A DNA stretch of 64,000 bases from Brevibacillus brevis (GCF_022026395.1 NZ_CP041767.1:3690501-3754500), one strand, 5' to 3'; counted from the first letter of the stretch, positions 52,149 through 62,195 are shown. Numbers and translations are program-made. The notes: generated by a model from the sequence alone, not told the origin.

Positions 52149-53297
52149 TTACATACCCCTGTTATTCCATACGTCTAGCACATCTCTTGCGACCCGATCC
52201 CATGTAAATCTTTGTTCGGCAAGCTGGCGTCCACTTCTCCCCATTTGACGTTGGAGGTCGCGGCTGGACAATAGTTGTTTTAGCTGTACAGCAAACGCTT
52301 GAGGGTCCTCCGGCTGCTCGACCAACAGTCCATTGCCTCCGATGATCACCTCAGCATTTCCACCCCGTTTTGTCGTGACAAAAGGCAGACCGGCAGCCAT
52401 CGCTTCATAATGGACACGAGCCAGTGGTTCCTCCCATTGTGAAGGACAGACAAAAATGTCCCCCGCCCAGAACCAGTGGTGAATCTGATCTGCCGGAACA
52501 AAACCCGTTGTAATAACCGGAACAGGCGAACGATTCGCTAATGAGCGTACATATGCTGCATAGTCACTGATTTTATTTTCACCGTACCAGGACCCTCCAA
52601 CCAAAACGAGAGCAATGTTGGAATGGTAGGAGCGGAGTTCATTCATCGCACGAACCAGAATATCGGCCCCTTTTTTCGGCGTCAATCGCCCAACAAACAA
52701 GATCACTTGTTTGTTGCCCAGATTGTGGGTAGCCCGAAGTTCCTGACGAATCTTTTGCGCCGTTTTGGATCCTTCTACCGGAACGAATGTATCCAGGTTT
52801 ACACCGGAATAAATCGTACGAAGCTTGTTTGCGGCTTCGGGATACAACGAGGCAATGACCCGGCCGACATAATCACTGATGGTGATGATCCGTTCTGTTT
52901 CAGCAACCGCTCTAGCAGCTTCTGCCTGCCCTATTTTTACCGGATCAAACATATCATTGTGCATACTTAGAATAATACGTGCGTTCGGGCATACTTCACG
53001 AATGATGGGAACCATCCGCGGTCGGTTAAAAACATGGATGACATCATAGGTGTTCGCACTCAGAAAAGCAGCTACTTCGCGTGCATAAATCTCGAACACA
53101 CCTTGACCATCTACTCGCACATAACGCGCATTGTGAACTTTTTCATCCTTTGGTAGCGTGGGATCCGACGTTCCCAGGATAGTCAGTTCGTGATGCCTCC
53201 CTAGAATATCTGCAATCCCTGCAATATAAGTCTGAATCGCTCCCCCTCGTATAGGAGGGACTGGCAATTTTTCTGTACAGACCATGATAACTTTCAT
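52149..53297 (-). CDS. cotSA: CotSA-like glycosyltransferase family 4
   Basis: A 382-residue GT-B fold glycosyltransferase of the type paired with CotS in spore coats. The acceptor loop LPVPPIRGGAIQTYIAGIAD is near residue 12, the core donor region VILFVGRLTPKKGADILVRAM near residue 203, and CPSQWEEPLARVHYEAMAAGLP near residue 296 contains the EX7E motif. Similar length to B. subtilis CotSA (377). It lies next to a CotS-like kinase gene, so a role in coat glycan synthesis is likely. Confidence 0.9.
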   Translation of the reverse strand: MKVIMVCTEKLPVPPIRGGAIQTYIAGIADILGRHHELTILGTSDPTLPKDEKVHNARYVRVDGQGVFEIYAREVAAFLSANTYDVIHVFNRPRMVPIIREVCPNARIILSMHNDMFDPVKIGQAEAARAVAETERIITISDYVGRVIASLYPEAANKLRTIYSGVNLDTFVPVEGSKTAQKIRQELRATHNLGNKQVILFVGRLTPKKGADILVRAMNELRSYHSNIALVLVGGSWYGENKISDYAAYVRSLANRSPVPVITTGFVPADQIHHWFWAGDIFVCPSQWEEPLARVHYEAMAAGLPFVTTKRGGNAEVIIGGNGLLVEQPEDPQAFAVQLKQLLSSRDLQRQMGRSGRQLAEQRFTWDRVARDVLDVWNNRGM

Positions 53298-53330
53298 CCG
53301 TATTCTCCTTTCCCGTTCCGACTTCTTACA

Positions 53331-55187
53331 TTAGTTGCCTCTCGTCTTCTTTGAATTTGGACGTTGCTTCTTCAACTGATTGTTGATGAGTTTACGGCTT
53401 AGTTTCGCCGCCTTGGCAACCTTCTTGTTCTTGTTGGAAGTGACGGTACGGGACTGCTGTTTAGATGTCCACACAGTTCCTTTTTTGTTTTTCTCTGCTT
53501 GACTTGCAGGTTTTGCTTGTGGTGATTTGGCCTTTACATTGATAGGGACCTTTACTTTACTTTGAAGCTTACTCGACTTTTTGCTGCTGTTTTTTGACAC
53601 AGCGGAGATCATGCCCCGCTTTTTGTTTCGACGAACGAGTTTTTGTGGTTCACTTGCAACGAATGGCGCTGATGGCGTAAAAGGAACATTTCCCGAAAAT
53701 GCAATTCGAGTTCTGCGGGTAGTGCTACTTTGTTCTGCCTCTGCCCCTTTTTGCTGGCTTTCTTCCCGTGTTACTGGCGTCTTCCGGGAAGTCGGAAGTG
53801 AAGTGGCTACTTTATCGCTTGCAGCCTCCTTGACTTTGGACTCTTTGACTTTAGACTCTTTGTCTTTGGATTCCTTCACCTTAGACACTTTTTCCTTGGA
53901 TACCTTGACCTTGGACTCTTTATCCTTAGACACCTTGAGCTTAGTAGATTTTTTGTCTTTCGGTTCCTCGACCAAAGACTCTGTTGTTGGAGTGGATACC
54001 GCAACAGGTATGAATTCCTTGATACCGGATGCTAACCTTTGCGGTTCCACCACTTCCGTTATTTGGTCATAGTTGCCCGGTTCGTATTTGCTGATGTCTT
54101 TTGCGAGCTCTGCCAATGCCGCATCTTTCGTCTTATCCCCCGTCAAAACTCGCTGCAGAATGCCTTCCGCTTCCGTAGACAGAAAGATTTCGGGATCATA
54201 AAACATCTCTTTGAGGTGCTTATAAAATTCGTTTGGCACTGCCATATCATTCAAGAGCACCTCAAACGATTCGCGATCCAGCGGGTTTGCCTTATGATAG
54301 GCTTCGATCATACCGCGCATCCAGGTAACATCCCAGACGCCCATATCATCCATCGTACTGGTGATGAGCTTGCGCAAATCCCGAAACGGCAAATCATACG
54401 ACACGCCATCCAGGTCGATGACCCAAAGCCCTCCCGGACCATTTTGACCATTTGACCAGCCATAATCTTGGTGCACCAATCCCCAGTGAGCCTCTCCCAT
54501 TTTGATCATTTTCGGATAGGCAGATGCTTTTAATTTCTCTAAGGCTGCCCATGCTTGCTGTTCATAGTGATCGACGACGGCCAAAATGGATTTACTTGCC
54601 GGTGTTTCACTGTAGGCTTTTGCTACTTCCCGCATCCACCCGATTTTTTTGGCAATCTTTTGATAATGATTGGGCCAACGATATAAACGGGAAGAATTTT
54701 TGGCTCCTGCGGGCGGAACATAGCCTTTCGAATGCCGATGGAATTCACCAAGGCCGTAGCAGAGCTCTTGCGCGCCTACCAAATCTACTTTTGTTGCCGG
54801 TTGCAAAGCAATCCAATCGGTAACAATCCATAGTTTCCCGCCTTTTTCCACATAAAGACTTCCATTTCGGGCAGGAATCAGTGCTGGTACCCTTGCCCCC
54901 TGTTTGACAACGTATTCTTGGAAAGCCACACTATAGAGACTCCGTTCAGGTGTACGGTGCAGTACCTTTAGGCTGCGCGGACCTTTATCTGTTTCGATGC
55001 GCCAAATAGCCCCGCCTTTGTCTGGCTTGGAAGTAATGAGTGTACGACTCTTTACCGACATGTCATACTCCTTGATCACTTGTTCTGCGATCGCATCTAC
55101 TTCCGGTGGCACCGTCATATCCCAGTTAGCCGGCGTTTCCGCATTCCCTTCTCGGGTATCCCATGGCTTAATCACATATTGTTCCAT
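53331..55187 (-). CDS. cotS: CotS-like spore coat kinase with Lys-rich repeat tail
   Basis: A 618-residue protein. Residues 1-375 form a CotS/aminoglycoside-phosphotransferase-like kinase domain, with GLGEFHRHSKGYVPP near residue 150, catalytic HQDYGWSNG near residue 240 and VIDLDGVSYDLPFRDLRKL near residue 258. From about residue 395 a tail of Lys/Ser/Glu units follows (KVSKDKESKVKVSKEKVSK and KESKVKESKVKE) and then a highly basic region to the end. B. subtilis CotS is 351 residues, so the tail is extra. ATG 55187 is supported by GGGGGGAATGG. Partner of the CotSA-like enzyme. Confidence 0.9.
   Translation of the reverse strand: MEQYVIKPWDTREGNAETPANWDMTVPPEVDAIAEQVIKEYDMSVKSRTLITSKPDKGGAIWRIETDKGPRSLKVLHRTPERSLYSVAFQEYVVKQGARVPALIPARNGSLYVEKGGKLWIVTDWIALQPATKVDLVGAQELCYGLGEFHRHSKGYVPPAGAKNSSRLYRWPNHYQKIAKKIGWMREVAKAYSETPASKSILAVVDHYEQQAWAALEKLKASAYPKMIKMGEAHWGLVHQDYGWSNGQNGPGGLWVIDLDGVSYDLPFRDLRKLITSTMDDMGVWDVTWMRGMIEAYHKANPLDRESFEVLLNDMAVPNEFYKHLKEMFYDPEIFLSTEAEGILQRVLTGDKTKDAALAELAKDISKYEPGNYDQITEVVEPQRLASGIKEFIPVAVSTPTTESLVEEPKDKKSTKLKVSKDKESKVKVSKEKVSKVKESKDKESKVKESKVKEAASDKVATSLPTSRKTPVTREESQQKGAEAEQSSTTRRTRIAFSGNVPFTPSAPFVASEPQKLVRRNKKRGMISAVSKNSSKKSSKLQSKVKVPINVKAKSPQAKPASQAEKNKKGTVWTSKQQSRTVTSNKNKKVAKAAKLSRKLINNQLKKQRPNSKKTRGN
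53820..53950. repeat. Degenerate repeats encoding the CotS Lys/Ser/Glu tail
   Basis: Twelve-to-fifteen-base units of the type TTGGACTCTTTGACT and TTAGACTCTTTG recur about eight times with drift. They encode KESKVKESK units, and variation between strains by recombination is likely. Confidence 0.75.
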
Positions 55188-55318
55188 TCCATTCCCCCCA
55201 CACTTCTGTGGTGATGCCTTCGTCCTTCTCCATAAGCTATTCGCTATGTCCTTTTCTCGAACCGGACAAATATCATTGGGAGTCTGCCAATTCGTTATTC
55301 GCACAGAGATAAAGTCTC

Positions 55319-55366
55319 GCAAAAAAACAGCTTGACTCCTCGCATGGTTGCGACAGTCAAGCTGTT
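55319..55366 (-). terminator. Terminator of the SNF2 helicase gene
   Basis: Twelve-bp perfect stem AACAGCTTGACT with a 17-base loop, followed on the minus strand by seven T, starting a few bases after the stop. Confidence 0.92.
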
Positions 55367-55370
55367 CATG

Positions 55371-58300
55371 TTAAATCATCAGTAATTCACGTATTTCCTG
55401 CTCGGTTAAAGAAGAGATTGCCTCTTGTCCCGGTGTAATGATTTCTTCAATCAAGTTTTTCTTTTTTTGTTGCAGCTCGTACATCTTCTCTTCGACCGTT
55501 CCCTCTGCAACAAGCCTGATCACTTGGACGACGTTCTTTTGCCCGATACGATGGGCACGATCCGCCGCCTGTTGTTCGACGGCGGGATTCCACCACAGAT
55601 CATACAAGATTACGGTGTCCGCGCCCGTCACATTCAATCCTGTTCCACCAGCTTTCAGAGACATGAGAAACAAATCCCGCTCTCCCTCGTTAAATCGGTT
55701 ACACAAATCTAGTCTCTCTGCTACTGGTGTCTGTCCATCCAGATAGAAAAACGGGATACCATGATACCCCAGCTCGCGTCCGATTATTCCCAGCATCTCT
55801 GTAAATTGAGAAAAGAGCAAAACGCGCTTCCCTGCGTTTTTGCATTCACCGATGATCTCGAATAGCTGTTCGAGCTTGGCTGACCCTCCGTCATACTCTT
55901 TGACGAACAACGCAGGATGACAACATATTTGGCGAAGTCTCGTCAAGCCTGCGAGAATTTTGATCCGATTTTTTTGAAAGCCTTTATTGTACAGGTGCTT
56001 CACTGTTTCCTGTTGGAGCTGCGCCAAATAGGCGACATACAGCTTTTTCTGCTCTGGCAACAGTCTCGCGCTTTGCAGTGTTTCAATTTTGGCTGGTAAT
56101 TCCTTCAGTACCTCCGTCTTGAGCCTGCGCAATAAAAACGGACGCGTCCGCTTCGCAATCGTATCTCGCGACAAGTCGAGAAATTCCTTTCGTGCCGGAA
56201 AAAGCTCCGGGAAAACAGCATCGTAGATGGACCACAGCTCCTCTACCCTGTTTTCCACAGGTGTTCCCGTAAGCGCAAAGCGATGCTTGGCTTTTATCCG
56301 TTTGACTGTCTGGGCTGTTTGGGTCACATAGTTTTTGAAGGTCTGTGCTTCATCCAAGATCAAGGTGTGAAAGGAATGCTCCTCGAACTGGGCAGTATCT
56401 CGACGCAAGAGCGGATACGAAGTAATGAGCACATCGATTTCTGAAAGCTCATTCACGATTTGATTCCGCTCTTCCTTCGTGCCATCCACAATAACGCTAC
56501 GGATATTTGGCGCGAACTTTTTGATTTCATTGTGCCAGTTGTATAAAAGCGAGGCAGGAGCCACGATAATCGCTGGGAGCCTCTGTTCTCGGATTTCGGG
56601 CAGAACTGAGAGCAGAAAAGTAATACTTTGCAAAGTCTTCCCCAGACCCATATCGTCTGCGAGAATTCCCCCAAAGCCGTAGTGTGCCAGTGTTTTCATC
56701 CATTGATAGCCATATTTCTGATAATCGCGAAGTGTCCCTTGCAAAGATTGGGGTACGGGAAAATCAAGATTATCTGGATTACGCATATTCTCCAAAAACT
56801 GGCGCAACAATTTGCCTAGCTGAACAGGCTGTCCCTGCATGGGGATATCAAGCAAACGCAGCCCGCGAAATGCAGGCAGTTGAAAACCACTCCCCATTTG
56901 CTCAGCATATTGCATGCCCATCTCGTCCAAAAAACGATTAATTTGCTCAAATTCTTTTGTCTCCAGCGGCAAAAGTGCTCCATTCGACAGCCGATGATAT
57001 CTGCGCTTTTCTTCTACCGATTGAATAACACTTCGGATTTCAGACTCGGGTATGCCATCCATATCAAAACGAAAATCCAGCCAATTGGTTCGCTCATCGA
57101 CATCCACTTTTACTTTTGGTGGTAGGTGGAGAGGCTGAATCCTGATTTTCACGGAAGTGGTCGCGTATACCTTTAACAGCTTTTCCAGCTTAGGGACGGT
57201 GTGGTAAAGAAAGTCGTACTCAGCTTCTTCGTCATCCAGAAAATAGCCTCCTTCTGTGCGGGTAAAGGCACTTTCCTCCATCAGCTCTAAAATCTGCCGC
57301 TCCTTCTCCCCGTCACGCATCAGAATCAGCTCACTGCCACGTTGCCCTCCGCCTTCATAGCCTTCCAGCGGATTGATGATGATATCGCCATATTGAAACT
57401 CAAGCCCCGCCAGTAGCCGGTCTCTTACCCTGTCCAAATACAGCTTGGCTTTTAACTGGAATTGCACGACTCGTTCGGAGACGGCCTTTGCAATTTGTAC
57501 GTTGCCCAGTTTCATCAAGGCCGGAACAATTTGCACCATGAATGGCTCGATTTTTTCTGGGGGAATGTGAATCCGCTCACTGCTATGAGATTCTAACAAG
57601 TGCTTCAACTCAGCCAAACTGTGGCATTGTTCCTTTGGCAGTTTGTGCCATTTGCCATCCACGAGTAACAATCCGTAAGCTTCCAAGACAGTGATTTGCT
57701 TGAATCCTTGGACTTCCAGCTGATATTGATCGGTTTTTGTCTGGTCAAATTCGAAGTGGAGTGGCGGCGGCTCATCTATACAGACAAATGTTGGATACAC
57801 TTGGTCATGATGCTGGATGTGTACAGACGGTGCGGTAAGTAGCAAAGCAAATAATCGCTCCCACGTAAATGGTGGAACCAGAAGAACCCGTTCCCCACCC
57901 ACATGCTTCTGTTCCTGATACTGGTAGCTGGCTGTCTCTCGATATATTTTTTCCGTGCGGTAAATTTGCAGGAGTTCGCGGAGGATGGCTTCATGCTCTG
58001 GCAAAAAGCGTTGCAAATTCGGGTCATAAGTAAATTGGTTAGAGAATCGATACACTTGCTGCTTATCCACCCGTTCCAAAAACGCGCGAATGTCCTTTAC
58101 AATGTACAGCCTCTTTGGCCCTAGCCTCAGCTCTATTCCGATCATACTCTTGCGAAAGCCGTACGGTACGATTTTACATATGATTTCCAAGGCAAGCGTT
58201 GTTCGGGAATCCAGCAACACGCGATTATGGCTTGTCCGAATCGGTCGGTCCACGAACAAGCCGAACAGTCCCTCTGTCAGTTGGGAATCAGCCTGTGTTG

Positions 58301-58661
58301 CCATACCTGCTTGTCTCGTTGTAACGGAAGTGGAATAGCTGCCAGGATGCTCGTCTACTTGCAGTTCACGCATGATTAGCAACGAGGCTGCGATATGTTG
58401 ACAGTAGTGATCGTACGACGTCAAAGTAGGACAACTGCACACGGCTGCCATACCAGACTCGTCCAGTTCAATGGTTACTTGATAGTTATTTTTCCCTGCA
58501 TTCACTCTCGTTCTGATCCAAGCAGGTTCCGGTTGAAAATCCTCCACGAGCACGTTCCCAGAACGGTAAAAAGCCTTTCCTCTCTCATAAGAAAGGCGAC
58601 CACACCATTCTTTTATCATTTGATGGCTCACTTGAAAGCTCATTTTCTGTTCCATCCTCAT
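55371..58661 (-). CDS. SNF2-family helicase with SWIM zinc finger
   Basis: A 1,096-residue DNA translocase. A SWIM zinc finger (CSCPTLTSYDHYCQHIAAS) is near residue 85. The helicase motor starts at about residue 640 with ADDMGLGKTLQSITFLLSVL (motif I), followed by the DEAQ box (ILDEAQTFKN), ALTGTPVENRVEELWSIYDAV and LFSQFTEMLGIIGREL; motif VI is DRAHRIGQKNVVQVIRL. This combination (SWIM, helicase-associated domain, SNF2) matches the bacterial RapA-like or SNF2-SWIM family. Starts at 58661, 58655 and 58643 are all possible. Confidence 0.93.
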   Translation of the reverse strand: MRMEQKMSFQVSHQMIKEWCGRLSYERGKAFYRSGNVLVEDFQPEPAWIRTRVNAGKNNYQVTIELDESGMAAVCSCPTLTSYDHYCQHIAASLLIMRELQVDEHPGSYSTSVTTRQAGMATQADSQLTEGLFGLFVDRPIRTSHNRVLLDSRTTLALEIICKIVPYGFRKSMIGIELRLGPKRLYIVKDIRAFLERVDKQQVYRFSNQFTYDPNLQRFLPEHEAILRELLQIYRTEKIYRETASYQYQEQKHVGGERVLLVPPFTWERLFALLLTAPSVHIQHHDQVYPTFVCIDEPPPLHFEFDQTKTDQYQLEVQGFKQITVLEAYGLLLVDGKWHKLPKEQCHSLAELKHLLESHSSERIHIPPEKIEPFMVQIVPALMKLGNVQIAKAVSERVVQFQLKAKLYLDRVRDRLLAGLEFQYGDIIINPLEGYEGGGQRGSELILMRDGEKERQILELMEESAFTRTEGGYFLDDEEAEYDFLYHTVPKLEKLLKVYATTSVKIRIQPLHLPPKVKVDVDERTNWLDFRFDMDGIPESEIRSVIQSVEEKRRYHRLSNGALLPLETKEFEQINRFLDEMGMQYAEQMGSGFQLPAFRGLRLLDIPMQGQPVQLGKLLRQFLENMRNPDNLDFPVPQSLQGTLRDYQKYGYQWMKTLAHYGFGGILADDMGLGKTLQSITFLLSVLPEIREQRLPAIIVAPASLLYNWHNEIKKFAPNIRSVIVDGTKEERNQIVNELSEIDVLITSYPLLRRDTAQFEEHSFHTLILDEAQTFKNYVTQTAQTVKRIKAKHRFALTGTPVENRVEELWSIYDAVFPELFPARKEFLDLSRDTIAKRTRPFLLRRLKTEVLKELPAKIETLQSARLLPEQKKLYVAYLAQLQQETVKHLYNKGFQKNRIKILAGLTRLRQICCHPALFVKEYDGGSAKLEQLFEIIGECKNAGKRVLLFSQFTEMLGIIGRELGYHGIPFFYLDGQTPVAERLDLCNRFNEGERDLFLMSLKAGGTGLNVTGADTVILYDLWWNPAVEQQAADRAHRIGQKNVVQVIRLVAEGTVEEKMYELQQKKKNLIEEIITPGQEAISSLTEQEIRELLMI

Positions 58662-58693
58662 CTTGAAATATGTTTAATATTACAGAATGCAAC

Positions 58694-58726
58694 TGAAAAA
58701 AGATACGCATGAAAGCGTATCTTTTC
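58694..58726 (-). terminator. Terminator of the acidic small protein gene
   Basis: Stem AAAAGATACGC with GCGTATCTTTT and a 7-base loop; the minus strand then continues TTTTTTCAG. Confidence 0.85.
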
Positions 58727-58745
58727 CCACACTTATAAAAATCAA

Positions 58746-58970
58746 TTAGGCTTCGTCGTCAGGATCTTCGTCCTCGGAATCTTCGTCCTCGGAATCTTCA
58801 TCCTCGGAATCTTCTCCAGCATAGTCTTCATCTTCTTCATCATCTTCATCGTCGTCATTATTGCCAAAGTATAATTTTTTCGTAGTGCCATCTTCGTATT
58901 CAATTTTTACTTCCATTTCTTCTGCACCTTCACCGAGTGCCTGTCGTAATTGCTCCAACCATTCGTCCAT
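58746..58970 (-). CDS. Small acidic protein with Asp/Glu repeat tail
   Basis: A 74-residue protein with a short ordered part (MDEWLEQLRQALGEGAEEM, then KIEYEDGTTKKLYFGN) and then a tail of repeated EDSEDED units, ending PDDEA. ATG 58970 has AGGAGGTG nine bases upstream. It is possibly a nucleic-acid mimic or a charge-balancing partner; no family recognised. It sits just upstream of the SNF2 gene on the same strand. Confidence 0.8.
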   Translation of the reverse strand: MDEWLEQLRQALGEGAEEMEVKIEYEDGTTKKLYFGNNDDDEDDEEDEDYAGEDSEDEDSEDEDSEDEDPDDEA

Positions 58971-59249
58971 ATTACCACACCTCCTGGGTATAGATGATCT
59001 CTTGGCAGCATTTGCCAACAGCTTTACTGTCGACATTGATACTATATGAAGAGTTTCTTTTTCATGTTTGGACAGCTGTCCCCGTCCTCACAGTAGACTT
59101 TTACACAACTTGCCCTCGCAAGTAATGCGTCTCCCAAGAAGCACCTATTGCCTACGTATCGTTTACATATTTGGAAGTAGACTGGACAAACTTTTGATGG
59201 AATCGACTTAAATACACCATGACTTCGCCACAGAAGGGAGAGCTCATTA

Positions 59250-60035
59250 TTGAACAGACGATGGATCAAAAGCTTGTTGGTCGGGATTAGCTTGTTGCTT
59301 ACAAGTGCCTTGCCGGTTGACTCGATTATGGCCTCACCAGATCATCCTTACCATTTTGGATTTAAAAAGAGCAAGAATGGTCAATTACCCTCGATCAATG
59401 AGGAAGGCTTTAAAAGCATTGTGGATCGCCACGGTGCGGTTTTTTTAGGGGATACCACGAAAAAAGAGCTTTACTTGACGTTTGATAACGGGTATGAAAA
59501 TGGCTTTACACCAAAGATTTTAGACACACTTCTCTCAAAAAAAGTCCCTGCCATTTTCTTTGTGACAGGGCACTTTGTGAAGGAACAGCCCGAGTTGTTA
59601 AAGCGGATGGCACAGGAGGGACATCTGATCGGCAATCATTCTTGGAGCCATCCCGATATGACAACCGTACCGAATCAAAAAATCAAAGACGAACTGACAA
59701 AGGTAAGCAATGCCGTCCAGCAAGTGACCGGGCAGGCTAACATGCGTTACTTGCGGCCTCCCAGGGGAATTTTCAGCGATCGCACACTTGCTGTAACCAA
59801 AGATTTGGGCTATACCAATGTCTTTTGGTCGGTCGCGTACAAGGATTGGGATACCAAAGCCCAGCGGGGAGCAAAATATGCCTATGATAGCGTGATGGCC
59901 CAATTGCATCCCGGCGCTGTTATTCTGCTGCATTCTGTCTCCAAAGACAATGCAGAGGCTCTCGGGATGATGATCGATGAAGCACGCAAGCAAGGCTATG
60001 AATTCAAGAGCTTGGATCAGCTTCCGAAAAAGTAG
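59250..60035 (+). CDS. pdaA: Delta-lactam-biosynthetic N-acetylmuramic acid deacetylase
   Basis: Polysaccharide deacetylase that converts N-acetylmuramate for muramic-delta-lactam in spore cortex peptidoglycan. The 261-residue precursor has a signal-like N-terminus (WIKSLLVGISLLLTSALP), the LTFDNGYENG motif near residue 77 (family Asp), metal-binding HSWSHPD near residue 130 and RPPRGIFS near residue 168. The FDNGYENG form is diagnostic for PdaA. TTG 59250 follows GGGAG at nine bases. Cortex synthesis and germination genes share this window. Confidence 0.95.
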   Translation: MNRRWIKSLLVGISLLLTSALPVDSIMASPDHPYHFGFKKSKNGQLPSINEEGFKSIVDRHGAVFLGDTTKKELYLTFDNGYENGFTPKILDTLLSKKVPAIFFVTGHFVKEQPELLKRMAQEGHLIGNHSWSHPDMTTVPNQKIKDELTKVSNAVQQVTGQANMRYLRPPRGIFSDRTLAVTKDLGYTNVFWSVAYKDWDTKAQRGAKYAYDSVMAQLHPGAVILLHSVSKDNAEALGMMIDEARKQGYEFKSLDQLPKK

Positions 60036-60059
60036 CGCAAGCCTTCCCTTTTGCAAGCA

Positions 60060-60102
60060 AAAACTCCCGCTGCTTCGCATGTGCAAAGCGCGGGAGTTTT
60101 TG
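60060..60102. terminator. Bidirectional terminator between pdaA and aspA
   Basis: AAACTCCCGC pairs with GCGGGAGTTT around a short interior and is flanked by A- and T-runs on both strands; it lies between the convergent genes. Confidence 0.85.
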
Positions 60103-60105
60103 GGT

Positions 60106-61530
60106 TTAGTCGCGATCCAGCAAGGATGCTCCAGCAATACCTGGATGCGTCATTTCAAATGGATCGAGAATCAGATCCAGCTCTTCTTCTGTCAGTACAT
60201 TGTGTTGCAAGCACAGCTCACGTACAGACTTTCCTGTCAATATAGCTTCGCGGGCAATGCGTGCAGCAGTCTCATAACCGAGATGAGGATTCACCGCGGT
60301 GATGACGCCTACGCTTTTTTCCACGTATTCTTTCATGCGCTCGCGGTTTGCTTCGATTCCTTCCAAGCAGTGACGCGTAAAGACATCGAATGCATTGTCC
60401 ATAATGCTGATCGATTGCAGCAAGTTGAAGACAAGCACAGGCTCCATAACGTTCAGTTCTAGCTGACCTGCCTCAGATGCCAAACAAATCGTATGGTCAT
60501 TTCCGATGACCTGAAACGCTACTTGGTTGATGAGCTCTGCCATAACAGGATTGACTTTTCCTGGCATGATCGAGGAACCTGGCTGACGTGCTGGCAAGGA
60601 GATTTCTCCCAGTCCAGCTCGAGGTCCTGATGCCATCAAACGTAAGTCATTCGCGATTTTAGACATGTTCATCATGCAAACTTTCAGTGCTGCTGATACT
60701 TCTGTATATGCATCTGTGTTTTGTGTAGCATCCACGAGATGCTCTGCACCTGTCAGCGGGAAGCCCGTGATATCGGCAAGATGCTTGACTACTGTTGTAA
60801 TGTAACTCGGGTCAGCATTCAATCCCGTTCCTACCGCAGTTGCTCCCATATTCACTTCGTACAAATGCTGACGTGATTGCTTGATACGCTTGATGTCGCG
60901 CTCAAGTACTCGACGGTATGCTTCGAATTCTTGGCCCAAACGAATCGGAACCGCATCCTGCAAATGCGTTCTGCCCATTTTAATGACATCATCGAATTCT
61001 TTTGCTTTTTGGCCAAATGCATCATGCATCTTATCCATCGTCACGAGCAGCTTTTCCATCAGGGTGAGTGTTGCAATATGAATCGCTGTTGGGAAAGCAT
61101 CATTGGTAGACTGAGACATGTTGACATGTGTATTTGGGCTCAAGTGGAAATAATCCCCTTTTTTCTCACCAAGCATTTCAAGACCGCGGTTCGCGATTAC
61201 TTCGTTGGCATTCATATTAATCGAAGTACCTGCTCCGCCCTGGATCGGATCGACGATAAATTGATCATGCCATTTTCCTTGCATGATTTCTTCCGCCGCA
61301 GCGACAATCGCATTTCCTAAACGCGGATTCAATCTGGAAACTTCCATGTTTGCCATCGCAGCTGCTTTCTTTACCATTGCCATTGCATTGATGAGGGAAA
61401 AATGAAGACGATACCCGGTGATTGGGAAGTTTTCCGTTGCTCGCATCGTTTGCACGCCATAATAAGCATCTACTGGAATTTGCTTCTCACCAAGAAAGTC
61501 TTTTTCCACTCGAAACGTCTGTTGTTCCAT
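60106..61530 (-). CDS. aspA: Aspartate ammonia-lyase
   Basis: Deaminates aspartate to fumarate and ammonia. The 474-residue enzyme of the fumarase/aspartase superfamily has the signature GSSIMPGKVNPVMAELI near residue 317, the SQSTNDAFPTA stretch near residue 138 and QGGAGTSINMNANEVIANRG near residue 97. Length and motifs match the aspartase subgroup. The terminator at its end is shared with pdaA. In Bacillus aspartase may be regulated by carbon and nitrogen status; the sequence shows no operator. Confidence 0.97.
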   Translation of the reverse strand: MEQQTFRVEKDFLGEKQIPVDAYYGVQTMRATENFPITGYRLHFSLINAMAMVKKAAAMANMEVSRLNPRLGNAIVAAAEEIMQGKWHDQFIVDPIQGGAGTSINMNANEVIANRGLEMLGEKKGDYFHLSPNTHVNMSQSTNDAFPTAIHIATLTLMEKLLVTMDKMHDAFGQKAKEFDDVIKMGRTHLQDAVPIRLGQEFEAYRRVLERDIKRIKQSRQHLYEVNMGATAVGTGLNADPSYITTVVKHLADITGFPLTGAEHLVDATQNTDAYTEVSAALKVCMMNMSKIANDLRLMASGPRAGLGEISLPARQPGSSIMPGKVNPVMAELINQVAFQVIGNDHTICLASEAGQLELNVMEPVLVFNLLQSISIMDNAFDVFTRHCLEGIEANRERMKEYVEKSVGVITAVNPHLGYETAARIAREAILTGKSVRELCLQHNVLTEEELDLILDPFEMTHPGIAGASLLDRD

Positions 61531-61685
61531 TCTTATCAGACCAGCCTTCTAGGAATAATGGTTGCTACTTCCCCATTCTACCACAGTTTATGCAGGAAGA
61601 CTCATCCACCTGAAACACTATTATTTGTTTTTACGTCTTATTATTTGTAGGTACCATTTCATACCAGACAGAATCGAGGGATACC

Positions 61686-62195
61686 ATGAAAAAAATGCTT
61701 TTGCTGCTGTTGACGATCGGCTTGCTGCAAGGATGCACGAGTGGCACAGATAGCCCTTCCACTCCAACAGAACAACAGAAGCCACCCGTTACAGCCCAGC
61801 CCGAGACACCTGCTTCTGAGCCACCCGCAACCACACAACCACCTACAACGTCTGAGAAGCCACCAACGGAACAACCAGCTCAACAGGAGGCTGTCTATGG
61901 CAATGACATTTTCCGCAATGTCACTGTGAAGAAAACTGGTCAGGACACGTTTGAAATCAAAGGACAGGCGCGCGTGTTCGAAGCTGTACTCAATTATGTC
62001 GTAGAAGATGGACATAACGAGCTTACGCAAGGTTCCGTGCAGGCTTCGACCGCTGCTCCTGATTGGGGAGATTTTACCCATACACTGAAAGTGAAAAAAG
62101 CGGAGCAGAACAGCACACTAACACTGATCTTGTTTGAAACAAGCATGAAAGACGGCAGCCGAAGAATGGAGCTCATCATTCCACTCCCGGAGTAA
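61686..62195 (+). CDS. Gmad2-domain lipoprotein
   Basis: A 169-residue lipoprotein. The signal peptide ends LLQGCTSGTDS, with the lipidated Cys near residue 17, followed by a Pro/Thr/Glu-rich linker of about 45 residues, then a C-terminal beta-sandwich with KKTGQDTFEIKGQARVFEAV and LNYVVEDGHNELTQGSVQAS. That pattern matches the Gmad2 immunoglobulin-like domain found in bacterial sporulation and germination proteins. Role unknown; presumably in the cell or spore envelope. Confidence 0.85.
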   Translation: MKKMLLLLLTIGLLQGCTSGTDSPSTPTEQQKPPVTAQPETPASEPPATTQPPTTSEKPPTEQPAQQEAVYGNDIFRNVTVKKTGQDTFEIKGQARVFEAVLNYVVEDGHNELTQGSVQASTAAPDWGDFTHTLKVKKAEQNSTLTLILFETSMKDGSRRMELIIPLPE

